From Methylocystis sp. IM3 (GTDB lineage Bacteria > Pseudomonadota > Alphaproteobacteria > Rhizobiales > Beijerinckiaceae), in NCBI RefSeq assembly GCF_038070105.1, contig NZ_JBBPBZ010000002.1:3454501-3518500 (forward strand): a DNA stretch of 64,000 nt, in the 5' to 3' direction. Every line of letters starts with the position of its first letter. Position 1 is the stretch's first letter. A program made the position numbers and the translations under genes. Below, piece after piece: positions 1-9,469 of the stretch. The notes beneath the pieces were generated by a model. It was not told the DNA's origin. It made no database searches and saw only the letters and a list, made by a program, of their open reading frames with translations.

Positions 1-120
1 TGGCTAGCAAAATGCTCTCTATATTGGAGCAAGCGTTGCCGTGTGCTAGCTGCTTTGTCTCCATATTTCATCAAGGCTAATATCTTCATCGAGAAACGGC
101 CCCATTCAAGACGCGACAAA

Positions 121-984
121 TCAACTCTTTCGTCCTACGGCGCACCAATATGGCTCTTCCTCGAGAAAATGGATGTCAGTCAGACCCGCGCGTTGCATCA
201 TCATATCGATTTCGGAGCGGGTAAATCGCTGCTCCAATGGCGTCCCAAAGCGGTCCCGGCTATCGGTACGCATCGCGTAAAACGACTTGTCTCGATAGAA
301 ATACAACGGGGCGTTTCTCACCCGCAAGCCGAGACGTTCACCAAGCAGCGCCAATCGTGCGAGCGGAAAGTATATTAATAATGCAATGACGTCAGTCGCT
401 AACGACTTGAATGGTCCGGGGAGCCGGCTAATGATTGCACGCACTACCTCGCTTGCGCGCCAGAGCAGACTGAACCAGAGCGGCCGGTTATCGAAACGAT
501 AGTAAAGGTAGATCAGTAACGGCGCCCCTGGCTTTAGGAGGTCCACGCAGGCGCGCAAAGCAGCTTCAGTATCAGGGATATGATGCAACACGCCAAGCGA
601 GTAGCCAAAATCTTGGCTCGCGCAGCGCAAAGGGACGGCGTCGGCGAGCGCGTGGTAGAAGTGGACGTTCTCGTGACTCGCCAGGGTGCGTCGCGCAATC
701 GACAACGCCCCCTCAGACGCATCAATACAGTTCAGCCTGCCTACCCGAGGAGCTACTAAACGAGCCCAACGGCCTGACCCGCAGCCCATATCAAAACCTT
801 CAGGGTTTTGTGGCAGGGAGCTCCATGGGAATATCTTAAAATAAAGCGAAAAGGCTCGGATGAGTTCATTTTCCGAGAGTGCAGACTGATCGAAGCGCGT
901 CCATTCATCCCCGAATGAAGCCACCGTCTCGGCGTCAACGTTGGCGGACTCGCGCATAGTAGGCCTATTTTCTCCGTCCGTCAT
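121..984 (-). CDS. Class I SAM-dependent methyltransferase
   Basis: A 287-residue Rossmann-type methyltransferase. Motif I reads DMGCGSGRWARL near residues 66-77, followed by the acidic strand NCIDAS and the post-motif LGVLHHIPD typical of UbiE-like enzymes. The C-terminal 100 residues are hydrophobic and basic, suggesting membrane contact or a lipid-linked substrate. The ATG at 984 has a GGAG about 6 nt upstream. It is the most distal minus-strand gene of the polysaccharide cluster, so a sugar or lipid-carrier substrate is likely, but the methyl acceptor cannot be read from the sequence. Confidence 0.85.
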   Translation of the reverse strand: MTDGENRPTMRESANVDAETVASFGDEWTRFDQSALSENELIRAFSLYFKIFPWSSLPQNPEGFDMGCGSGRWARLVAPRVGRLNCIDASEGALSIARRTLASHENVHFYHALADAVPLRCASQDFGYSLGVLHHIPDTEAALRACVDLLKPGAPLLIYLYYRFDNRPLWFSLLWRASEVVRAIISRLPGPFKSLATDVIALLIYFPLARLALLGERLGLRVRNAPLYFYRDKSFYAMRTDSRDRFGTPLEQRFTRSEIDMMMQRAGLTDIHFLEEEPYWCAVGRKS

Positions 985-1504
985 ATTGTCTCCAGCTTAT
1001 ATGACCGCCCAAAAGTTCAGTCCGAGCAACAGCTACGTGTTCGCCTCTTCGACCCAGAGGTTATGTCGCAAATCATGCCTTTTCAAGTTTGCAGGTCGAA
1101 GCAGAGCGACGTGATCGATAGTTCTTTGGAGGGACCGAGGTTGGACAAGCACTGGGTTTGAAAAGAAAACACAACGGCACCCGGATCCTACCATGGCGAC
1201 TTATCATCGCGTCTTGAGTATGTGCCCGATCGATCAGGTCGACCCTCTTTTATTTCTCGGTATTGTGCCAGCGTCGCGTGCTTTCAACTTTGCTCGGCGG
1301 ACCTCCGCCTTTCCCAGTTCCTCGCGGATCCGCCGCAGTCTGACCTCTTCGGCGACAATGCGTCATGTAGCACGACGGGATTGATATACGCGGCGTCAAT
1401 TCACGAGTTTCGGCGCGGCTGACGCCTTCGAGACTATCACGAGCAACCAGGTTTCGCCGAGGTCCGGACACTCCGGCCACGCGCCGGCGCCCGGCTTCGC
1501 CAAA
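985..1504. other. Gap without a convincing gene
   Basis: About 520 bases between the methyltransferase and the GINT1-like gene. Only short overlapping frames are open. On the minus strand near 1270-1370 one frame gives an Arg/Glu/Lys-rich stretch that could be a coiled-coil remnant, but it has no start, no ribosome site and no recognisable family. I see no RNA gene or clear terminator. It is probably decayed DNA within the cluster. Confidence 0.5.
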
Positions 1505-3226
1505 TTAATACAAGCAATCTGGCCGTTCGGCTCGCACCGCGCGGTCGGGCCTTTGCCAAAGGCGAGGGAGCGCAAATCTCGATTGATGAGATGCAAATGG
1601 AACCTTTTCAACGAAATCGACCACGGTCAGCCCATGAAGTGCGGACATGTGATGCGTGCCGAGCGCGCTCTTCTTAAATCCCGGCCTGATCTCGGTAACA
1701 AGTTCTTCCTTGTACGATTCCTCCGTCAGTTCAGTGATCTCAAAAACAGACGTATGGTGACCATATAAATCAAAACCCTGAGCCTGCGCGACTCGGTACA
1801 ACCGGCCGTTCTGATCATGCACGCATCCCCCATTACGGGCGTGCCCGGGATCGAACACGATCGGGTTCTTCGGATGGGAGTTCCAACGGGTGGCTTTGGG
1901 CGAATCCGAATAGTAGAGATGCAATTCTCCCCCGCAGTCATTCAGACCGGAGCGGTCGATATTCGTTAAAAGCCACCATCTCGAGTTATGATGAAACAAC
2001 ATCGAGTCAGCGGCGGAAAGATCGTCGATTAATATCGTATCTAACTCCCATTCACATGGAAATTTCTTGCATCGGTAAAGCCTGATCTGCCGCGCGGCGC
2101 AACTTTCTGGGATCATATAAACGTCTTCTTCAAAGCGAAAAACGAATGGAAACGATAAATGAAACGGCTCGACCAAGCACGGACCGTGTTCTCTGTAATA
2201 GCCTGGACCAACCTCGAACACACTTATTTTTGCTTTATTCTCCTTTGATGAGAAATCCTCAACAAAGCAGTATGTTTTTCCAGCCTCACTGACAAGGAAC
2301 GGATCAGCCAGAAATCGACCTGGTTCGACGCGAATGACCATTCCTTCATATAGAGTGGCGTCTCGCCAATCCTCCGGGATGACCAGGACACTCCATCGCA
2401 TCTGCATTCCGAGAAGCTTGGATAATGCCCAACCCAGCAATCGTGAAGCCAGCTTAATGCCATAAACGAGCCAGACGAAGATGCTCGGCGCTTCGTTGAG
2501 CGGACCGCTGTACGGTAATTTGGGCTCCGCTGGCGGCAGGCGCCCAAGCTCACCGATGTCTTGCAGAAGATATTTTAAACGTTCGCTCGCCCTCCTCGCC
2601 AAAAATGCTTGATTGAGAGAGTAAAAGAACTGTGTCGTGACATAGCCGATCACCAACAGTTCGGCTGAGGCGTTCAGGCGCTCGATCACGAATCCTGTTT
2701 TCGCGCATCCGTGAAAGCATTCCCAGAAACCAATTGGGCATTCCCGCGTGGCATGCGTGTCGCTGAGCCGTAGACGGATCGTCCCAAGTCGCGAAGAATC
2801 TTCAATTCCGGGTAGAAGATCGCAGCCGTCCAACGCAATAAAAAGATCAATGTTTTGATCCCTTAATTCGGCCGATACAATCTCACCTGGACGACCGATA
2901 CATTCCGCATGTGTACCGAGCGAGACGTCGATCTTATGTGGAATCAAAGCAGAAATGTCGCACTGTTCGAAATGGTCTGCATGAATGCCATTATTGTATC
3001 GCTCAAGCAAACTCCGCTCGACGAATTCTACTAACCGCCGCGGGAAAGATTTCCATTTATGATCCCGCTTGGGAGCATTTTCCCTATGGTCTTCGTCAAC
3101 TTTGTTTACGACAATCAAGTGGGATACATCTATAGACTCTTGTTTGGAGGCCCAAATTACAAATTGCTGCACGTATTTTGGAACGTCTACGCTATCTGTA
3201 ATCAAACCAACTCTGAGCTTGTGCAT
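1505..3226 (-). CDS. GINT1-like glycosyltransferase (glucosamine inositolphosphorylceramide transferase family)
   Basis: A 573-residue protein in two parts. Residues 1-230 form an N-terminal domain I cannot assign. Residues 270-545 carry the motif series of the domain found in plant GINT1 and bacterial relatives: FLADPFLV, YCFVEDF, HLSFPFVF, YMIPES, a Trp-rich WWLLTN segment and RVAQ, which suggests a beta-propeller-like repeat. GINT1 adds an amino sugar to inositolphosphorylceramide; the bacterial relatives sit in polysaccharide clusters and are uncharacterised. GAGGA lies 9 nt before the ATG. The last 30 residues are low in similarity and Arg-rich, so the C-terminus may be frame-altered. 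Family moderately sure, substrate unknown. Confidence 0.7.
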   Translation of the reverse strand: MHKLRVGLITDSVDVPKYVQQFVIWASKQESIDVSHLIVVNKVDEDHRENAPKRDHKWKSFPRRLVEFVERSLLERYNNGIHADHFEQCDISALIPHKIDVSLGTHAECIGRPGEIVSAELRDQNIDLFIALDGCDLLPGIEDSSRLGTIRLRLSDTHATRECPIGFWECFHGCAKTGFVIERLNASAELLVIGYVTTQFFYSLNQAFLARRASERLKYLLQDIGELGRLPPAEPKLPYSGPLNEAPSIFVWLVYGIKLASRLLGWALSKLLGMQMRWSVLVIPEDWRDATLYEGMVIRVEPGRFLADPFLVSEAGKTYCFVEDFSSKENKAKISVFEVGPGYYREHGPCLVEPFHLSFPFVFRFEEDVYMIPESCAARQIRLYRCKKFPCEWELDTILIDDLSAADSMLFHHNSRWWLLTNIDRSGLNDCGGELHLYYSDSPKATRWNSHPKNPIVFDPGHARNGGCVHDQNGRLYRVAQAQGFDLYGHHTSVFEITELTEESYKEELVTEIRPGFKKSALGTHHMSALHGLTVVDFVEKVPFASHQSRFALPRLWQRPDRAVRAERPDCLY

Positions 3227-3258
3227 TCAAGCGTCCTCAAGTGTAGGTTTACACGCTG

Positions 3259-4269
3259 TCAGTAGGCGTCAAGATCAGAGGCTTGGATTCGCCACTTGCG
3301 CGCGTTTACGCCGAACGTCCGCTGGGAGAGTTGGCGGGTAATAAACGGCGCGTCTTTGAATCGGAAAAAACCGCATCTGCGCATCGCAGGAATCAAATCT
3401 TCGTCATTCGTGATAGACAGCATAATTGGATGACCGGCGCGCCCCGCATTGGCGACTGCCGCACTAACGGCGCCGATCCGCGCGGCCAGACTTAATCCCA
3501 TTACTTCGGATAAGACAGCATTGCCGGTTTGAGGATCGACGCCCCAAGTTGCAAATGCGTGGGGTTTGCCCCCGCATCCGTTCACTGAGATCCACTGATG
3601 ATTCAATCCTGCTTCGGGGGAGAAGCGCCACCTAAGCCTAGAGCGGGTTCGATCCACCTGACAGACGCGGCTAGTCTCCCCCCACTCGTCAAGAAATCGA
3701 TCCAATTCACAATCACTTGGCGCCTCGTTAGCGATCTCGTAACCCTGCGAGCTGCCCTTTGGTATCAGGTTCGACAAAGAATCCGCCATCGTACCGAGAA
3801 CCGGAGGAATCCTCCTATGTTTCGAAGGCTTGAGGGGCCGCACCCACATGCCCACATTGCCGGAGTGCGTCCAGCCCAATCGATTTATCCAGCCAGGATA
3901 AGCATTGCTGTTCGGGAACCCATAGAGTAATTCGATCCCCTGCTCTGCCGCCAATTCCATCGCCGCTTCGGCCAGCGCCACGAACATTCCCTGGCGCTGA
4001 TAATCGGGGTCCGTCATGATGTCTACCGCCTGAGCGCCGAGAACTCGCTCTCCGCCAATGCGTAACGGAGCACCCCATAACGCACAGTGACCGATAATTC
4101 TCCCCTCTGCCTCTGCGACCGTGATTATTGACCGCGCATCGTTGCCCCAGAATTTCCAAATATAGGCCGAGTCGTCCCGGTCGAAATGAAAAACCTTTCT
4201 GAAAAGCGATTGAATGCCCGCCGCATCATCCCGCGCCGCCTCTCGGACGACCCATTTAGGTTTGCTCAT
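3259..4269 (-). CDS. GNAT-family N-acetyltransferase
   Basis: A 336-residue protein with an N-terminal GNAT fold. Residues 75-110 hold the acetyl-CoA loop (DPDYQRQGMFVALAEAA), preceded by the strand AVDIMT. The second half, residues 150-330, resembles the long C-terminal part of two-domain GNAT proteins in polysaccharide loci. It lies 32 nt upstream of the GINT1-like gene on the same strand, so the two are probably co-transcribed. N-acetylation of an amino sugar is a reasonable inference; a peptide or other amine cannot be excluded. Confidence 0.8.
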   Translation of the reverse strand: MSKPKWVVREAARDDAAGIQSLFRKVFHFDRDDSAYIWKFWGNDARSIITVAEAEGRIIGHCALWGAPLRIGGERVLGAQAVDIMTDPDYQRQGMFVALAEAAMELAAEQGIELLYGFPNSNAYPGWINRLGWTHSGNVGMWVRPLKPSKHRRIPPVLGTMADSLSNLIPKGSSQGYEIANEAPSDCELDRFLDEWGETSRVCQVDRTRSRLRWRFSPEAGLNHQWISVNGCGGKPHAFATWGVDPQTGNAVLSEVMGLSLAARIGAVSAAVANAGRAGHPIMLSITNDEDLIPAMRRCGFFRFKDAPFITRQLSQRTFGVNARKWRIQASDLDAY

Positions 4270-5056
4270 TTTATTCTCACGATTTTCAGTCGAATGTGAT
4301 TACATCCTGCACTGGGAGAGAGCACAGGCAGCAAAAAGGCATAGTTTGTTGTCCCAAGTTGGGCGCGGCGCTCCTATTGATCAACATATCGGACTGTATT
4401 TTGCATTGTACTGCCTAATTGGCTCAAGTCCGGATTCGTTTCCCTGATAATTCTCTCAGTATCGACGAGGTATGATCACAGATCGATTCTCAGGACGCTC
4501 GTGTGTCCCCACGGGCCCTGCACGCATATTTGCTTCGACGCGCCACCAAGCATGCGGTCCTGTGCTGAAACGTTATCAAGAGGCGTCGAGAAGCATTCTC
4601 CTGATTCCCTGCGGGAGCCTTTACGGCGGGGCGCGGCCTTTGTCGTAAATTTGAAGTCTGGACTGCCGGACATCTCTTGAGAGGCGCACAGCCTCGGACG
4701 GCTCTGCGAAAATCAACCGAATTCCTCGTCACCGGCGCCGGACGGAGGCGATCGGGTCGATCAGGAACAGCGATGCCTCTCCTCCGCCCCCGCCCTCTGG
4801 TCATTCGATCTCCGATGGCGGCGCTTGCCACCCGCCGTGGCCCTGGACGGTATCTCCACAGCGTCGGCCATATGACCAACTCTGGTAGCAAGCCGTCCAA
4901 GCCCGATGCTTTTACGTCGCCCAGCTATGTGAGCGACACGCATCGGGCGGATTATGCGACCCCCGCAGCGACGCTAAACAGTTCATCTGATAAATACGGC
5001 GCAAGCCCTCGCACTCTTGCAGAGCGCGAGGCGTCATATTCGCGGAAAGATCAACG
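4270..5056. other. Gap without a convincing gene
   Basis: About 790 bases between the GNAT gene and the 2OG oxygenase gene. Frames are open on both strands (for example around 4490-4900 minus), but their translations are Arg/Pro-rich, lack ribosome sites and match no family I know. Local GC rises near 4650-4870, unlike the flanking genes, which suggests inserted or decayed sequence. Confidence 0.45.
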
Positions 5057-5923
5057 TTACTTGTTCCGAAGAGAAGTGATGGCCCGAAAAAAAACGGGCG
5101 GCAACCAATCCTTAAGGTGGCTGTACATGCTTACACGCCAGGCCTGATAACGATCTGCAAAGGATTCACCATCTCTTGGTACGTATATCGTACTATTGGA
5201 TGGGATATCTTCGATAATTTTCGGCGATGCTGTATAATAGTATAATGCGATCGACCTTCTGTTGATTCCATGTGGGCTATTCAGGGGATCCGGGTGGCCG
5301 TGGAAAGAATAGGCGTCCGTGTTGAAAATCGCACAACGATTCAGTATGGGATCTATCGTCACTATCTCATTTTTGATGGAACGGTCCCATAAGCCCAGCT
5401 GGCCGCCCCATTTTGGGTCCCACCCAGGATTTAGATAGATCAACAAATTGATTCGGCGCTGCAATCGCAGGGGCTCGTTGACCCGGAAATCCGCATGAAC
5501 TCCAAGAAGTCCGCCGGTCGACGTCTCGTGAAACCCGCCTCCGCTGAAATAAGGATCGGGTATCAAACCTTTAATTCCCGTGAGATTTTCCAGGAATTGG
5601 AGCACTGGCGCAGAGTTCAGAAATGCAAACAAATCTCTAACGAAGCGATTACAGTCATTTGGGTGAACTGCGCGTTTGTGGTGACCCGCATATCCCTTCT
5701 CGAACAGCATATCTCTTTCAAGCTCTTGTGTCGGAAAGTTTTGCAGGATCTCCCCGATCAGGGGAGCCGGTAAAAAGTCATCTAGCACGATGTGTGGAAA
5801 AGGTTTTGCCGAGCGATACTGCGAGGAAAATCTGCCGCCGAATTCTTGTGCGTCCCTTTCGTTCAAATTGAGCCCATCGGATAGATCGATAGGCAGGGTT
5901 GCGGATGGAGGGTGTAAAGCCAT
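5057..5923 (-). CDS. 2-oxoglutarate/Fe(II)-dependent oxygenase (prolyl-hydroxylase-like)
   Basis: A 288-residue enzyme with the facial triad visible: H143-x-D145 in GVHADF, a distal His at 208 or 210 in SFHGHPDP, and the 2-oxoglutarate Arg at 222-223 in NRRSIALYYY. The segment LIYLNPGW about 20 residues after the HxD is characteristic of this group. GAGGAAA lies about 6 nt before the ATG. Members hydroxylate peptides, lipids or small molecules and often appear in glycan and natural-product loci. In this cluster it may hydroxylate a polysaccharide substituent or lipid; that role is inference. Confidence 0.82.
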   Translation of the reverse strand: MALHPPSATLPIDLSDGLNLNERDAQEFGGRFSSQYRSAKPFPHIVLDDFLPAPLIGEILQNFPTQELERDMLFEKGYAGHHKRAVHPNDCNRFVRDLFAFLNSAPVLQFLENLTGIKGLIPDPYFSGGGFHETSTGGLLGVHADFRVNEPLRLQRRINLLIYLNPGWDPKWGGQLGLWDRSIKNEIVTIDPILNRCAIFNTDAYSFHGHPDPLNSPHGINRRSIALYYYTASPKIIEDIPSNSTIYVPRDGESFADRYQAWRVSMYSHLKDWLPPVFFRAITSLRNK

Positions 5924-6125
5924 TTACGTTTTCCTCTGTAATTAACGGGGCTTTCGAGTCGGACTATATCCAACTACCCGCAAGGCGCTTGTTGGCTACA
6001 GTTCTCCGGAACTTTCACAAAGACCGGTGTTGCGTCTTTATTCGAAGAGGCGGTTGCGTCGCAGTTTTCAAAGCGGATCTGGCAAGCGACCCTATGGGCT
6101 TGATACGACCCCTCGACACCAGCCC

Positions 6126-6938
6126 TTATTTCAAAGGGAGTTGTTGCCGCGCTTCTCCGATAAATTGGTTGTACAAAGGATGCTCAAAATCGTGATGTAT
6201 GTACATCGCATAGTGCCATGGTAGCGGCGCGTCTTTAAGGAAATTTCTGCACTCGGCTATCTTCTGACTTTCGTGACTGGCATTATACTCTTCTATCGCC
6301 GCCAGTTGACCGACTGATTTGGAATACATCTCAGTTTCGCCTCCTATGGTGTCGTCGAAATAGTTTATTATTCTTGGGAGACGCATAGAGGCATCAATTG
6401 AAAATATCTCGAGGCACTCTTTTGTGGACGAGTAGAAATCCATGTCATGGGCTATGAATCCTATCGGCGCCGGCTTATATGTTTCGGCGAACTCCTTTCT
6501 CACATCCTTTATGTTTCCAAGCACAAGCTTTGCTATCTGCAATTTGGGCTTCAACGCCTCCTGGTTCATGGCAAAAAACCCTCGCTGCCAATGGTGCGGA
6601 AGATCTCTGAAACCTTGCGGCTCAGGTAGCCCCTCGCCTGTGTCGAAACCGTACACTTCGATTTTCACACCGGTTGCCGCCGAGGCTTTTTTAGCATGAT
6701 ACTGGAGGTTAAGTAACCCATTGCCGCCCGCTACGCCGAATTCGATGACAGATATAGAGTCGAGGCCAAGCTGTTTAGCGAGCCGCGCCGCATTCAATGT
6801 CCCATATGCGTAATGAGGCCGATCTTCCAAGTAGCAATCAACGCGGGTTTCATATTTAGGCCATCCTAATCGCCTTGCAACGGCGCCTAGCAGAGCGATT
6901 TTGATATTCGGATGCGTAACAATCCTAGAGAAATTCAT
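6126..6938 (-). CDS. Methyltransferase-like protein of unknown substrate
   Basis: A 270-residue protein. Residues 62-85 (SVIEFGVAGGNGLLNL) look like motif I of a class I SAM methyltransferase of the TylF/macrocin type, and IGFIAHDMDFYSST near residue 160 resembles the metal-binding region of such enzymes. The rest shows no domain I can name. GGAGAAC precedes the ATG by about 8 nt. It starts 15 nt after the GT4 gene upstream ends, indicating one operon. Assignment as a methyltransferase is inferred from the fold motif only. Confidence 0.6.
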   Translation of the reverse strand: MNFSRIVTHPNIKIALLGAVARRLGWPKYETRVDCYLEDRPHYAYGTLNAARLAKQLGLDSISVIEFGVAGGNGLLNLQYHAKKASAATGVKIEVYGFDTGEGLPEPQGFRDLPHHWQRGFFAMNQEALKPKLQIAKLVLGNIKDVRKEFAETYKPAPIGFIAHDMDFYSSTKECLEIFSIDASMRLPRIINYFDDTIGGETEMYSKSVGQLAAIEEYNASHESQKIAECRNFLKDAPLPWHYAMYIHHDFEHPLYNQFIGEARQQLPLK

Positions 6939-6953
6939 TCTCTTGTTCTCCGC

Positions 6954-8069
6954 TTATAGCTGGTAACTGCTCGCTAGTTGTTCTCGGAAACGTTCGACTG
7001 AAAACCTCATCGGATAGATACATTTCGCCTTTTCTCCGAGAGATTGCGCGTATTCTGGATGCTCCAATAGATGGAGGATTTTTTCAGCCAGCGATTCGAC
7101 GTCGCCAACTTGAATCAGCAGCCCGGTTTCACCGGGAGAAATGATTTCCTCCGGGCCACCACATTTCGTTGCGATCACAGCGACACCGGCCAATCCCGCT
7201 TCTAGAGTGGTCATAGAAAAGGACTCTGATTCTGACAGGGTCAGGGCGACAATTGCACCCGAGAGCATCTCCGAAAAGTCTCGGCAAAAAGAGTGGAAAA
7301 ATATTCTGTCTTGCAATCCCGTCGATATGCACATTGTTTTCAACGATTCAAGAAAAATTTCATTCCTTGGGATTCCGAGGGTGCTGCCGTAAAAATGCAA
7401 TTCAGCAGTTGGTGCGATGTGGGCGATCTTGAGGAATGCACATAACGCTAAACGCTGCCCTTTCCCCTCCATATAATTTGCAACTTGTACTATTCGCGGT
7501 GGAGTTCCTACCGACAAACTCGAAGAATGAGGAATCGCGTCGCGCGGATATGCATCGTAAATCAAAGTCGATTTCGACTCCAAGCCCGAGGCTTTTCGAA
7601 TAAATCTGGAAACCACAACCATTTCGTCTGATGCTAGGGCCGCGATATGCATGAGAATCGGTGCAGCAAACCCTGCATAATTTCTCGGATGTATTCGAAC
7701 CCATGTTACTATCCGCCCCCTATAACCTAATAATCTCAGAACCGCCCCATGCATTAAATAGAAGTCATTGATCTGCACAGCCTTTGCGTTCAATTCTGCG
7801 GCCCATTTTCTAATAGCGAGCGCCGATCTGATCAACTGGATGAAATAGAAGGGGACCTCTTTAATATTCCTATTCAAATCAAATAACGGAACTCTAATTA
7901 CTTTCGAAAATGCAGCCAAGTCTTCATCCCTCAGGCTCGAATCTTCTGGGATGACAATGGCTATATTTGCCTGCTCCTTCATGACGAGCGCGATGTTTTT
8001 AACGGCTACAAAGGCGCCTGTCGGAGACTTCGCGTTTACCAGGATAAGGATTACAGGGAGTTTATTCAT
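6954..8069 (-). CDS. Glycosyltransferase family 4
   Basis: A 371-residue GT-B glycosyltransferase. The N-terminal half begins LPVILILVNAKSPTGAF and holds the acceptor domain. The C-terminal half has the donor-site signature ESESFSMTTLEAGLAGVAVIATKCGGPEEI, with the E-x7-E pattern of retaining GT4 enzymes. I chose the ATG at 8069; an in-frame TTG at 8099 adds ten residues without homology. It transfers a nucleotide-activated sugar to a growing polysaccharide or lipid-linked intermediate at the cytoplasmic membrane. The specific sugar cannot be read from the sequence. Confidence 0.85.
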   Translation of the reverse strand: MNKLPVILILVNAKSPTGAFVAVKNIALVMKEQANIAIVIPEDSSLRDEDLAAFSKVIRVPLFDLNRNIKEVPFYFIQLIRSALAIRKWAAELNAKAVQINDFYLMHGAVLRLLGYRGRIVTWVRIHPRNYAGFAAPILMHIAALASDEMVVVSRFIRKASGLESKSTLIYDAYPRDAIPHSSSLSVGTPPRIVQVANYMEGKGQRLALCAFLKIAHIAPTAELHFYGSTLGIPRNEIFLESLKTMCISTGLQDRIFFHSFCRDFSEMLSGAIVALTLSESESFSMTTLEAGLAGVAVIATKCGGPEEIISPGETGLLIQVGDVESLAEKILHLLEHPEYAQSLGEKAKCIYPMRFSVERFREQLASSYQL

Positions 8070-8474
8070 TCCAATTCTTCTGTTTTCTGTTCGATTCAAC
8101 TGAAGAGCGCATCTGACTTGCCTTTCCCCTTTGCATACAGACCCTAGCCCATATCAACAGTGCTCGATCTCGGCCGCTTTTCCACACCGGAACAAGCGCA
8201 CGAGCTTGGATGCTGCGGAGTTCCAGGTACCTATGCGTGTCTTGAAGTAGTTCGATGCCGAGCATTTGGGGTTCGTAATTGTCTGCTCAGGGAACCGCAT
8301 GGCGCGCCTCTTGGTATCCGGAAGCGCGCGTGGCCGCCTGTTTGCTATGCCAGGACACGCTCGAAATAGGAATAAAACGTTCGAGAACTCCACTTGTTTT
8401 GATGGACCCAATCGAGTTTTTCGACCGCCTTGACGTCGGTCCTTGCGGTCCAGGAACCAAGGTCGAATGAGTCA
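8070..8474. other. Gap beside the transposase relic
   Basis: About 400 bases with no supported gene. Short frames on both strands overlap each other and lack ribosome sites. It adjoins the broken IS630 transposase and may hold eroded flanking DNA of that element. I found no intact terminal inverted repeat. Confidence 0.4.
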
Positions 8475-9353
8475 TCGCCGGCCCCCCCCCGGAGGCGTGA
8501 AATGGAATTTCCAATGGGGGTGACGTGCGCGCCATTGATGTACGTGCAGACGCTCACGCGCAGCGCAATTTTCCGCGCCGGCGTGGATGACCTTGCTGGC
8601 TGGGCCTTCGCCTCCACGGCTTTGAGGAAGGGAATGAGCTGCTGATGTATGGCGCTGCATATCGCGGCCGATCACCGCGCCGTAAAGGACATTATCAACA
8701 GCCAACAGCGTAGTCTTTTCATGCCTTCGTGTAATCGTGGATCACGGTCCCGAAGCGGTCTCTCTGTAGCGGCAGGCCCGGCTGGGCGCCGTCGAGCGCC
8801 TGGATCGACTCGTCTCGTCGATCGACGGCGCGATGGCGTGCCCGGGCGGGTTAACGTAGAGCCCGACCCACGTCGCGCATCTTGAGAACAAAGCCCGAAT
8901 CTTTGGAGAGCTTGAACTGGCGGATCCGGTTCGGCTCAAGGCCGTGCGCGCGCGGGATGCACTGCACCGAACTCATCGAGACGCCCGCGGGCCTGGTCAT
9001 CATCGCGCCTGTCTATTGCGTCGCTTCGCCGGGCGGGTCCTGCAGCCTGACGGCGACGACCCTTTCGGCGACTTCGGCGCCGAGCGGCGGGATGCGCGGG
9101 GGGGGGCGTGTGGGTCTTCTCGCGCAGGAGGCCGTCGTAGCCTTCCTGCATCAACCACTCCTGCCAACGCCAGACGTCGGTCTTGGAGCTGCCGGTGCGC
9201 CGCAATGATCTCATTCGTGGCGATCCCATCGGCCCTGGGTAAGACGATTTCGGCGCGCGAGACGTGCATCTGGGCGGCGTTGCGGTTTTTTACGATAGCT
9301 TGCAACCGCTCGCGGTCAGGCGGCTCCAGCGTGATGGAAATGCCGGTTCGCAT
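8475..9353 (-). pseudogene. Degraded IS630-family transposase
   Basis: Pieces of an IS630 transposase lie in order on the minus strand but in different frames. The start at 9353 reads ISITLEPPDRERLQAIVKNR. Near 9150-9230 another frame gives the helix-turn-helix segment VWRWQEWLMQEGYDGLLREK. Around 8770-8890 comes VGLYVNPPGHA followed by SIDET, the first catalytic Asp region, and a PGLP motif. Around 8480-8705 a VIGRDMQRH block and FHFTP follow. Several frameshifts separate these and the C-terminus is missing. It is an inactive relic between glycan genes. Confidence 0.8.
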
Positions 9354-9469
9354 GCGCCAGACTCACACGCGCCACCCCTCCCAACCTGGTAAATGACATT
9401 ACATCGGTGACCGATGGGATGTGTATAACACTCCTTCTCCATAACTTTGAGGCCATGGACTCTCAAATT

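Noticed and set aside
4490..4900. A 136-codon frame in the gap before the 2OG oxygenase gene
   Set aside because: Arg/Pro-rich, without ribosome site or family; overlaps another equally open frame on the plus strand.
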